From contig JABFWM010000198.1 in the NCBI GenBank assembly GCA_013362195.1, positions 1 to 13,093 of the forward strand: a stretch of 13,093 nucleotides of DNA, in the 5' to 3' direction. Below are positions 1 through 5,824 of the stretch, one piece after another. Origin of the DNA: Acidobacteriota bacterium. Lineage in GTDB: Bacteria; Acidobacteriota; Vicinamibacteria; Vicinamibacterales; 2-12-FULL-66-21. Position 1 is the stretch's first letter. The number at the start of each line of letters is the position of its first letter. Below the pieces are notes generated by a model, which did not search any database, was not told the origin of the DNA, and was given only the letters and a program-made list of their open reading frames with translations. A program made the translations under genes and the position numbers.

Positions 1-97
1 AGCCCCGCCGGTACCTAGGCCGGGTCTTTAGACCCGGCGGGTGCGTAGGGCGGGTCTTCAGACCCGCCGGTACCGAGGCCGGGTCTTCAGACCCGAC
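1..97. repeat. Tandem palindrome array, period about 30 bp
   Basis: Three near-identical palindromes follow each other. Their stems are at 19-38 (8-bp stem, TTTA loop), 49-68 (8-bp stem, TTCA loop) and 80-95 (6-bp stem, TTCA loop), with centres 30 and 29 bp apart. The shared core is CGGGTCTTCAGACCCG, preceded by TAGGC or GAGGC. The text at 1-18 matches the end of a further unit (compare CCGGTACC at 8-15 and 67-74), so the array continues past the left edge. It lies just 3' of the stop codon at 104-106. Related single copies occur at 7773-7788 and 11256-11283. There is no T-tract, so a classical intrinsic terminator is unlikely. A REP-like dispersed intergenic palindrome is the best description, although hairpins here could still protect or end the transcript. 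Confidence 0.85.
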
Positions 98-103
98 GCC
101 CAC

Positions 104-1345
104 TCACCAGTGCGTCAACGAGCCGTCCGGCCGCCGATACACGTTGCGCCGCCCGGGCTCCGTCACCTCGCCAATCGGCGTCAGCTGCGTCAGGTCGACC
201 GTGACACCAAGACCAGGCCGCTGATTGGTGAAGGCCTTGCCGTTCTTGAAATCGAGGCACTCCGGCAGGTACGGGATCGGCCGCCCGCCGTAGTTGTATT
301 CCATCAAGACCGGTCCGGAAAACGTCGACAGGCAATTGACCAGCGCGGCGGTGGCGACCGGGCCCGTGAAGTGCGGGATGATGCCGACGGCGTGGGTCTC
401 GCAAATCGCCGCCACCTTCATCAGCTCGGTGATGCCGCCGACGTTGGGCAGCGTACTGCGCACGAAGTCGACGTCGTGGCCCTCGACGAGGCGGTTGAAA
501 TCCCAGCGCAGGCCCCACTCTTCGCCGTGCGTGAGCGGCACGGCGGTCATCTGCCGCAGCTTCGGAATGTCCTGGAGCGCGTGCTCGTCCCGAACCGGGT
601 CTTCGACGAAGAACGGATCGTACTCTTCGATCGCCTTGCAGAGACGCAGCGCGTCATTGAAATCGAAACGCTGGTGGAAATCGATGCACCAGTTGCCGTC
701 GGCGCCGACGGCGTCGCGCACGTCCCTGCAGTCCTGGGCGACGCGCTGGACGATGGCGCGCGTGTCGTAGATGCCGCCGATGGGCTGATCCGACGGCCCC
801 ATCCGGAACGCGCGGTAGCCCGCTTCGATGGTCGCGTGCGCGCGTTCCTTGAGGCTGAGCCGCGCGCCCGCCGGCGTCCCTGGCGGGGTCGCGCCGCCGG
901 TCGCGTAACACTCGCAGAAGTCGCGCGCGGCGCCGCCGAGGATCTCGTGGACGGGAATGCCGAGCGCCTTCCCCTTGATGTCCCACAGCGCGAGATCGAG
1001 CGCACCGAGCGCGTGCGCCTTCTCGCGGCCCGGCGGATAGAACCAGGCGATGTAGGCTTCCTGCCAGATCGCCTCGGTGCGAAACGGGTCTTTGCCGATG
1101 AGCGTGCCGGCGCACTGTTCGAGCGTGTCCTTCGCGCCGCCCTCGCCGATGCCGGTGATCCCGGCGTCGGTCTCCACGGTCACGAGCATGTTGCTCTGAT
1201 TGAAGAGCGGGTTGAAGTCGGGCGGGCGATAGATGCGGACGCGCGTGATTTTCGCCTTCGGCAGCGCCGCGGCCGCACGCGGCGGACGAACCAGTGCGAG
1301 TGCCGGCGCGGCGGCGGCCGCCTTCAGAAAGGTCCGTCGGTTCAC
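104..1345 (-). CDS. Tat-exported enolase-superfamily sugar-acid dehydratase-like protein
   Basis: 413 residues, mandelate racemase/muconate lactonizing enzyme family, galactonate/mannonate dehydratase-like branch. Such enzymes remove water from an aldonic acid to give a 2-keto-3-deoxy acid, using Mg2+. The start is GTG at 1345, 2 bp after the upstream stop, with GGAG six bases before it. A Tat leader (NRRTFLK, residues 2-8, then an Ala-rich stretch to about 27) points to the periplasm. The N-terminal capping domain covers about 32-150 and the barrel about 165-385. Probable metal ligands are D222 (in CIDFHQRF, with H224 as in D-x-H dehydratases), E248 (FVEDP) and E275 (THGEEW). H325 (IIPHFTGP) is the likely base, and E349 is also conserved. 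Where galactonate dehydratases have Asp in QPD, this protein has T298 (VRSTLPNVGGITE), more like the R-x-H form I recall for mannonate dehydratases of the enolase fold. The family call is firm; the substrate is unknown. It is probably translationally coupled to the upstream paralogue. Confidence 0.9.
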   Translation of the reverse strand: MNRRTFLKAAAAAPALALVRPPRAAAALPKAKITRVRIYRPPDFNPLFNQSNMLVTVETDAGITGIGEGGAKDTLEQCAGTLIGKDPFRTEAIWQEAYIAWFYPPGREKAHALGALDLALWDIKGKALGIPVHEILGGAARDFCECYATGGATPPGTPAGARLSLKERAHATIEAGYRAFRMGPSDQPIGGIYDTRAIVQRVAQDCRDVRDAVGADGNWCIDFHQRFDFNDALRLCKAIEEYDPFFVEDPVRDEHALQDIPKLRQMTAVPLTHGEEWGLRWDFNRLVEGHDVDFVRSTLPNVGGITELMKVAAICETHAVGIIPHFTGPVATAALVNCLSTFSGPVLMEYNYGGRPIPYLPECLDFKNGKAFTNQRPGLGVTVDLTQLTPIGEVTEPGRRNVYRRPDGSLTHW

Positions 1346-1347
1346 GA

Positions 1348-2748
1348 TCAACTCCAGTGCCGATCGTTGCTGTGTTCCTTGTCCCACTCGGGCGTCGGCC
1401 TGAAGAAGCCGCTGTCCGGGCGCAGGTGCTGCTTCACCACCCGCTCGTTCAGCTCGACGCCAAGGCCCGGCGCATCCGGCACGATCGCGAACCCCTTGTC
1501 GACGAGCGGCTGCCCGCTCGTGGTCCGCACCAGCTGCTCCCACCACGGCACGTCGAGCGAGTGGTGCTCGAGCGCGATGAAGTTCTCGGTCGCGGCCGCG
1601 CAGTGCACGTTCGCCATGAAGGAGATCGGCGTGCCGGCGAAGTGCATCGCCATCGCCACCCCGTGCTCCATCGCGTAGTCGCCAATCTTCTTCGTCTCCA
1701 GCAGCCCGCCCGCGCTCGCGAGGTCCGGATGAATCATGTCGACGGCGCCCAGCTCGATCAGCTTGATGAAGTCCTCTTTGAGGTAAATGTCCTCGCCGGT
1801 GAGGAGCGGCGTGGTGGTCGAGTCCTTGATCTGCTTGAGCAGTTCGCCGAACTGCCACGGCACCATGTCTTCCATCCAGGCGAGGTTCCACTTCTCCATC
1901 GCCCGCGCCAGCTTGATGCAGCTGTTCACGCCGATGTGCCCGTAGTGATCCGAAGCGAGCGGAATCTCCATGCCGATCACCTGCCGGATCTGGCCGACCC
2001 AGTCCGACAGCCACTCGATGCCCTTGTCGGTGATCGTGATGCCCGTGAACGGGTGCATGACGCGCTGCCCGCCGCCGATGTCGGCGCCGAGCGGCATCGA
2101 CAGCGCGCCGGGGACGTCGTGCAGCAGCCCGATCCCGAAATCCTGCTTGAGGAACGTGATGCCGCGCTCGATCCGCGCCTTCAGCATCTGCCCCTGTTCG
2201 GCCGCGGTCGGCCGCTCGGTGGTGTCCGCGTAGAGCCGCACGCGATCGCGGAACTTGCCGCCGAGCATCTGCCAGCACGGCACGCCCCACGCCTTGCCCG
2301 CGAGATCCATCAGCGCCATCTCGATCCCGCAGACGCCGCCGGCCTGCCGCGCGGGGCCGCCGAACTGCTTGATCTTGCGGAACACCTTGTCGACATTGCA
2401 CGGGTTCTCGCCGAGCACGCGGCTCTTGAGAAAGAGCGCGTAGGTCTCGCTGGCGCCGTCGCGCACTTCGCCCCACCCGACGAGGCCCTGGTTGGTGTCG
2501 ATGCGAATCAGCGGACAGGTCATGGGCGCGCCGGTCACGACCGCGACGCGCAGGTTGGTAATCTTCAGGGCGGAGGGTTCGGAGGCGCGCTTCACGTTCG
2601 CGGTGACGACGTTGGCGGCCGCTTGGGCCGCGGCCTCGCCGCCGAGCGCCATCGCTCCCGCGGCGGTCAGGCCGAGCGTCTTGAAGAAGGATCGGCGATC
2701 GACGCCCGGCGGCGGATCGTCGATCAGCGTGCGGACGGCAGCTTTCAT
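1348..2748 (-). CDS. Tat-exported enolase-superfamily dehydratase-like protein (second paralogue)
   Basis: 466 residues, mandelate racemase/muconate lactonizing enzyme family. The ATG at 2748 has AAGGAG (2757-2762) eight bases upstream and places the Tat motif DRRSFFKTLG at residues 17-26, which rules out the longer reading. The capping domain covers about 60-165 and the barrel about 185-440. Visible active-site candidates are K201 (FLKQDFG), D267 with H268 and H271 (SDHYGHI), E293 (WMEDM), E319 (LTGED), D342 (HPDLASAGG), H369 (AMHFAGTP) and E394. The D342-H369 pair matches the His-Asp dyad of galactonate dehydratase-like enzymes, so this copy looks catalytically complete. Residues 204-240, rich in Gly and hydrophobic residues, form a long loop absent from the downstream paralogue, possibly a substrate lid. 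It is first in a two-gene unit transcribed away from the plus-strand operon. Likely role: periplasmic dehydration of an aldonate or related acid sugar; the substrate cannot be read from the sequence. Confidence 0.9.
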   Translation of the reverse strand: MKAAVRTLIDDPPPGVDRRSFFKTLGLTAAGAMALGGEAAAQAAANVVTANVKRASEPSALKITNLRVAVVTGAPMTCPLIRIDTNQGLVGWGEVRDGASETYALFLKSRVLGENPCNVDKVFRKIKQFGGPARQAGGVCGIEMALMDLAGKAWGVPCWQMLGGKFRDRVRLYADTTERPTAAEQGQMLKARIERGITFLKQDFGIGLLHDVPGALSMPLGADIGGGQRVMHPFTGITITDKGIEWLSDWVGQIRQVIGMEIPLASDHYGHIGVNSCIKLARAMEKWNLAWMEDMVPWQFGELLKQIKDSTTTPLLTGEDIYLKEDFIKLIELGAVDMIHPDLASAGGLLETKKIGDYAMEHGVAMAMHFAGTPISFMANVHCAAATENFIALEHHSLDVPWWEQLVRTTSGQPLVDKGFAIVPDAPGLGVELNERVVKQHLRPDSGFFRPTPEWDKEHSNDRHWS

Positions 2749-2756
2749 GCGCGTAG

Positions 2757-2762
2757 CTCCTT
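2757..2762 (-). promoter_or_regulatory. Ribosome binding site that fixes the start at 2748
   Basis: AAGGAG on the minus strand, eight bases before the ATG at 2746-2748. It favours this start over in-frame upstream starts that would extend the protein through the intergenic repeat. Confidence 0.75.
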
Positions 2763-2774
2763 GCAACGGGCGCG

Positions 2775-2804
2775 AATCTGTCACCGGCGCTCGGGCATTG
2801 TCAA
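2775..2804 (-). promoter_or_regulatory. Candidate sigma70-type promoter for the dehydratase pair
   Basis: On the minus strand a perfect -35 TTGACA (2799-2804) is followed after 18 bases by CAGATT (2775-2780), preceded by TGA, which would serve as an extended -10. The predicted start of transcription near 2768 leaves a leader of about 20 bases containing only the ribosome binding site. The -10 matches the consensus at only three of six positions, so this is a suggestion. Confidence 0.35.
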
Positions 2805-2838
2805 GGGACAACTCGCCAGGGCGCCAGTGATCTGACGG

Positions 2839-2936
2839 CCACGGAGAGCGCGCAGAGGGCGGAGAGATCGGCTCTAAAAAATTTACGAAAAGCCACGCAG
2901 ACCGTTCTCTGCGTGCTCTCCGGGCTCTCCGTGTTC
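2839..2936. repeat. Large imperfect inverted repeat with an A-rich centre in the divergent control region
   Basis: The outer arms share a perfect 10-bp inverted match, CACGGAGAGC (2840-2849) against 2924-2933, and similarity continues inward over about 28 bases through GGAGAG/GCAGAG-type blocks. A nested 7-bp hairpin (ACGCAGA 2895-2901 with 2908-2914) lies inside. The centre (about 2873-2892) holds CTAAAAAATTTACG, one of the most AT-rich spots in the window. The text resembles the short CACGGAGAGCACAGAG-like dispersed repeats I recall from Acidobacteria. It could be a mobile palindromic element or a site affecting expression of the divergent units. Confidence 0.7.
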
Positions 2937-3002
2937 GGCATTCCACTGCCCTGGAATTCGGGTCGACGCTGCCGACAGCAGTAGAGTAGGCTCGCGGTCG
3001 AC

Positions 3003-3010
3003 GAGGAGGA
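3003..3010 (+). promoter_or_regulatory. Ribosome binding site for the GTG start at 3014
   Basis: GAGGAGGA is a strong Shine-Dalgarno match. Spacing to the GTG is short (three to four bases), but the next in-frame ATG (3041) has no such site and would cut off the Tat arginines. Confidence 0.65.
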
Positions 3011-3013
3011 TCG

Positions 3014-4126
3014 GTGGCCCACACACATTCACGACGCTCGATGCTGAAGCTGGCCGGGACCGCGGCGCTGGCGGTGCCCGCGACCGTGCTCGACGCGCAG
3101 GACCGTCCGCCGTCTGAACGCCCTGGCACGCCGGCGATCTGCCTGGAAGCGGGCGCCGCGCTGGGCGATGCCGCGGCCGACGCGGCGGCCGCGGCCCGCC
3201 GCATCCGGCAGCTGGGCGTCGATCACGTCATCGGCGGCGGCGGTCGCATGCCCTGGGAGGAAGCGCGCCTCGCGCAGCTGATGGCGCGGCTCGCGGCGAA
3301 CGGGCTGCGGCTCGCGAACCTGATGATCGCCGGCTTCCCCAACGCGATCTACAACCGCCCCGGCAGGGATGCCGACATCGAGCAGGTGATTGCCTCGATC
3401 CGCGCGGCAGGACGCGTCGGGCTCCCGGTTGTCGAATACAACTGGTACGCGCACCGCGCGATGGAAGGGTACTTCGAGGAAACCGGACGCGCCGGCGCGG
3501 GATGGACCGGTTTCGATTACGCCCGCATGAAGGATCTGCCGCCGCTCCCCGAAGAAGGAGCCCACACGCTCGACGAGATGTGGGGCAACATCACCTACTT
3601 CCTCGGGGCGGTGGTGCCCGAGGCGGAGAAGGCGGGCGTGCGTCTCGCGCTCCATCCCAACGATCCGCCGGCGCCGCTCAGCCGCGGGTCGCAGCAGATC
3701 ATGGGCACGATCGACGGCTGGAAGAAGCTGGTGGCGATCGTCGACAGCCCGGCGAACGGCATCACCTTCGACTGCGGCGTGACCCGCGAGATGGGCGGAG
3801 ATCCTGTCGACGTGTGCCGCTGGTTTGCCGCGCGCGATCGCATCAATCACGTCCACTTCCGGAACGTCATCGTGCAGAAGCCCTACGAGCGCTACACCGA
3901 GGTCTTCATCGACGAGGGGGAGAACGACATGTTCGCCGTCATGAAGGAGCTGCTGCGCCCAAAGGACTCGCGCGAGATCTATCCCGAACAACCGCGCGCC
4001 ATCGCCTACGATCGCGAACGCCCGGAGTTCCGCTCCATGTATCCCGGCGGCGGCGGTTACGCCGGCTTCGCGTTCAACGTGGGTTATACGAGGGCGATGC
4101 TGCAGGCGGCGCGTGCACAGTGTTGA
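3014..4126 (+). CDS. Tat-exported UxuA-like (mannonate dehydratase family) TIM-barrel protein
   Basis: 370 residues. UxuA normally converts D-mannonate to 2-keto-3-deoxygluconate with a divalent metal in the cytoplasm. The start chosen is GTG 3014, four bases after GAGGAGGA, because it includes the Tat motif HSRRSMLKLAG (5-15); ATG 3041 would remove the arginines. UxuA-like features in order: EYNWY (141-145), LHPNDPP (213-219), FDCGV (252-256), HVHFRNV (279-285) and a C-terminal RPEF...GYAGF region (336-352). H214, C254 and H281 fit the His-Cys-His metal ligands of UxuA. The following RPDHG motif is instead R336-P337-E338-F339-R340, so the usual Asp ligand is Glu and the next His is lost. It is therefore either a divergent dehydratase or an isomerase/epimerase-like relative. 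It is first of a four-gene plus-strand unit, 70 bp before the next gene. Confidence 0.85.
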   Translation: MAHTHSRRSMLKLAGTAALAVPATVLDAQDRPPSERPGTPAICLEAGAALGDAAADAAAAARRIRQLGVDHVIGGGGRMPWEEARLAQLMARLAANGLRLANLMIAGFPNAIYNRPGRDADIEQVIASIRAAGRVGLPVVEYNWYAHRAMEGYFEETGRAGAGWTGFDYARMKDLPPLPEEGAHTLDEMWGNITYFLGAVVPEAEKAGVRLALHPNDPPAPLSRGSQQIMGTIDGWKKLVAIVDSPANGITFDCGVTREMGGDPVDVCRWFAARDRINHVHFRNVIVQKPYERYTEVFIDEGENDMFAVMKELLRPKDSREIYPEQPRAIAYDRERPEFRSMYPGGGGYAGFAFNVGYTRAMLQAARAQC

Positions 4127-4196
4127 CGCCGGTGCACTCACGGGCGGCGTCGGTCGCAGACACAGGAGCGTACGCGTGCCTCAGAGGAGTATGACG

Positions 4197-5096
4197 ATGC
4201 GAGGACTCGTAGTGATGGGGATCGCAGTCTTGCTGACGTCCGCGGCGCCGTCGGCGCAGCTGCTCTCGCTGAGCCGCGATCAGATGATCGAGTACACCGC
4301 GGACAATCCGTTCGATCGGTTTCCCGACGGACGGCCCAGGGTGCCCGATGCGCTGATCGAGCGGGCGCGCGGCCTGTCGGCCGAGGAAGTGTTCGCGATC
4401 CTGCCGAACAAGGGATTCAGAAATCAGTACGCCGGCGGCTTCCAGGTGCTGCACCCGTCGAAGCGCCTGGCCGGCCGCGCCTTCACGCTGCAGTTCATGC
4501 CGCTGCGGCCTGACCTCGACGCCGCGATCGCCGCGAAGGCCAGGGCCTCCGGCTTCGAGCGCATGAACAACCAGGCGGCCATCGACATGCTGCAGCCGGG
4601 CGACGTGCTGGTCGTCGATCTGTTCGGCCAGGACGAGGGGGGCACGATCGTTGGCGACAACCTGTTCTACTACATCATGAAGGCGACCAGGGGGGCGGGG
4701 CTGGTGGTCGACGGCGCGATCCGCGATCTCGACGGGATTGCCGGCATCGAGATGCCCGCCTATTTCCGCAGCGTGCATCCCAGCTACCTGACCAACGTGA
4801 TCATCACCGGCATCAACGTGCCGGTGCGCATTGGCAAGGCGACGGTGATGCCGGGCGACCTCGTGTTCGGCGACAGCGAAGGCGTCTACTTCATCCCGCC
4901 CGCGCTGGTGCAGCAGGTCGTCGACAACGCCGACATCGTCCACGTTCACGACGAGTGGACGCGCATGAAGTTCGACGAAGGCAAGTACAAGTCGAGCGAG
5001 ATTTACGGCTCGCCCAGGGATCCGGCCCTGAAGAAGGAATACGACGCCTACTTGAAGAAACGGCTCGAGGAGATTCGAAAGGGGTACGCGAAATGA
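4197..5096 (+). CDS. Secreted RraA / HMG-aldolase family protein 1
   Basis: 299 residues, RraA-like fold. The family includes 4-hydroxy-4-methyl-2-oxoglutarate/oxaloacetate-type pyruvate aldolases and the RNase E inhibitor RraA. Two ATGs lie at 4191 and 4197; AGGAG (4185-4189) is only one base from the first and seven from the second, so 4197 is chosen. Residues 1-20 are a Sec signal ending APSA|Q. The family core runs about 85-245: a GDVLVVD strand (135-141), GTIVGDN (149-155), the signature VVDGAIRDLDG (170-180) and GDLVFGDSEGVYFIP (220-234). R176-D177 are the Arg-Asp pair of metal-dependent aldolases; E. coli RraA has lost this Asp, as I recall, so a catalytic role is more likely than RNase E control. 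A charged tail (about 250-299) extends beyond the usual family length. It overlaps the next gene by 4 bp (ATGA). Confidence 0.88.
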   Translation: MRGLVVMGIAVLLTSAAPSAQLLSLSRDQMIEYTADNPFDRFPDGRPRVPDALIERARGLSAEEVFAILPNKGFRNQYAGGFQVLHPSKRLAGRAFTLQFMPLRPDLDAAIAAKARASGFERMNNQAAIDMLQPGDVLVVDLFGQDEGGTIVGDNLFYYIMKATRGAGLVVDGAIRDLDGIAGIEMPAYFRSVHPSYLTNVIITGINVPVRIGKATVMPGDLVFGDSEGVYFIPPALVQQVVDNADIVHVHDEWTRMKFDEGKYKSSEIYGSPRDPALKKEYDAYLKKRLEEIRKGYAK

Positions 5097-5818
5097 CGCG
5101 GACGTTGGCCGCGAGCGCCGCCGCCTGCTGCGCCCTGACGGCATGGGTCGTCGCGCAGCCCGCCGAGATGCCGCTTGCCGAGTCGTTCCGGCTGGTCGAG
5201 GTCGCATCGGTCGCGGACGCCATGGAGCAGTTGTACGGCGGGCGCGCCTCGATGTCGCATGAGATGCGGCCGCTCGCGCCGGCGAAGTTCAGCGGCCCGG
5301 CCGTCACCGTGCGGTTGATCAAGGAAGAGCACAAGGAAGGCGCCGCCGCCTCACAGGGGATGCTCGACGCGATTGATGCGGCGCCGGCAGGATCCGTGTA
5401 CGTGATGGTGCTCGAGGGAGAGGGCAGCGCCGACTACGCGGGCATCGGCGGACTGATGGCCACCGCGATGAAATACCGCGGCCTTGCCGGCGCGGTCGTC
5501 GACGGTTCCGTCCGCGACACGCCGCAGTTCCGCAAGCTGCAGTTCCCGGTGTTCAGCCGCGGCGTCGCGCCGGCGACGACGATCAATCATTTCCGCGTGT
5601 CGGGCGTCAACGTTCCGGTCACCTGCGCCGGCGTGCGGGTGAACCCCGGCGACCTCATCACCGCGGACGAGGACGGCGTCGCGGTGGTGCCCAGGGACAA
5701 GGCCGCCGACGTGCTGAAGAAGTCGCAGGAGCTCGATGACACCGAACACCGCATGCTGCCGTTCATCGAGAAGTTCCGCTCGATCCGCGAAGCGGTGAAG
5801 CAGTTCGGAAGGATCTGA
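5093..5818 (+). CDS. Secreted RraA / HMG-aldolase family protein 2
   Basis: 241 residues, a second RraA-like protein. The ATG at 5093 overlaps the previous stop as ATGA and has AAAGGGG about eight bases upstream, so translation is probably coupled. Residues 1-22 look like a Sec signal ending near WVVAQ. The core includes SVYVMVLEG (101-109), GIGGLMATAMKYRG (117-130), VVDGSVRD (135-142), FPVFSRGVAP (151-160) and GDLITADEDGVAVVP (186-200). R141-D142 are kept. The position just after the conserved Gly, usually Glu or Asp in aldolase members (GELL or GDLI), is Gly119 or Gly120 here, so one metal-binding acid may be missing. The protein is closer to the standard RraA length than its neighbour. The pair may form mixed hexamers or trimers, or act on different keto acids; this is inference. 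Confidence 0.87.
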   Translation: MTRTLAASAAACCALTAWVVAQPAEMPLAESFRLVEVASVADAMEQLYGGRASMSHEMRPLAPAKFSGPAVTVRLIKEEHKEGAAASQGMLDAIDAAPAGSVYVMVLEGEGSADYAGIGGLMATAMKYRGLAGAVVDGSVRDTPQFRKLQFPVFSRGVAPATTINHFRVSGVNVPVTCAGVRVNPGDLITADEDGVAVVPRDKAADVLKKSQELDDTEHRMLPFIEKFRSIREAVKQFGRI

Positions 5819-5824
5819 CGCGGC

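Noticed and set aside
1..97. CRISPR array
   Set aside because: The period of about 30 bp is almost all repeat, with no unique spacers, and the units are palindromes of the same kind as single copies elsewhere.
41..1678. 545-codon open frame on the plus strand across both dehydratase genes
   Set aside because: It runs antisense to two clearly recognisable enolase-superfamily genes. Its product is rich in Arg, Asp and Val with no motif. Such shadows are common in GC-rich DNA.
1294..2835. 513-codon plus-strand open frame
   Set aside because: Antisense to the 1348-2748 gene and without any recognisable motif or ribosome binding site.
2937..3002. Sigma70 promoter for the plus-strand operon
   Set aside because: TAGAGT (2982-2987) could be a -10, but I find no convincing -35 at the right spacing.
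2749..3204. Extended N-terminus for the upstream dehydratase
   Set aside because: It would run through the intergenic repeat and into the divergent gene. The ATG at 2748 has AAGGAG and begins just before the Tat motif.
3029..4141. 370-codon minus-strand open frame opposite the UxuA-like gene
   Set aside because: The plus strand has a strong ribosome binding site, a Tat leader and UxuA motifs; the minus frame has none.
4191..4193. ATG 4191 as the start of the first RraA-family gene
   Set aside because: It is one base from the AGGAG; the ATG at 4197 has proper spacing and an equally good signal peptide.
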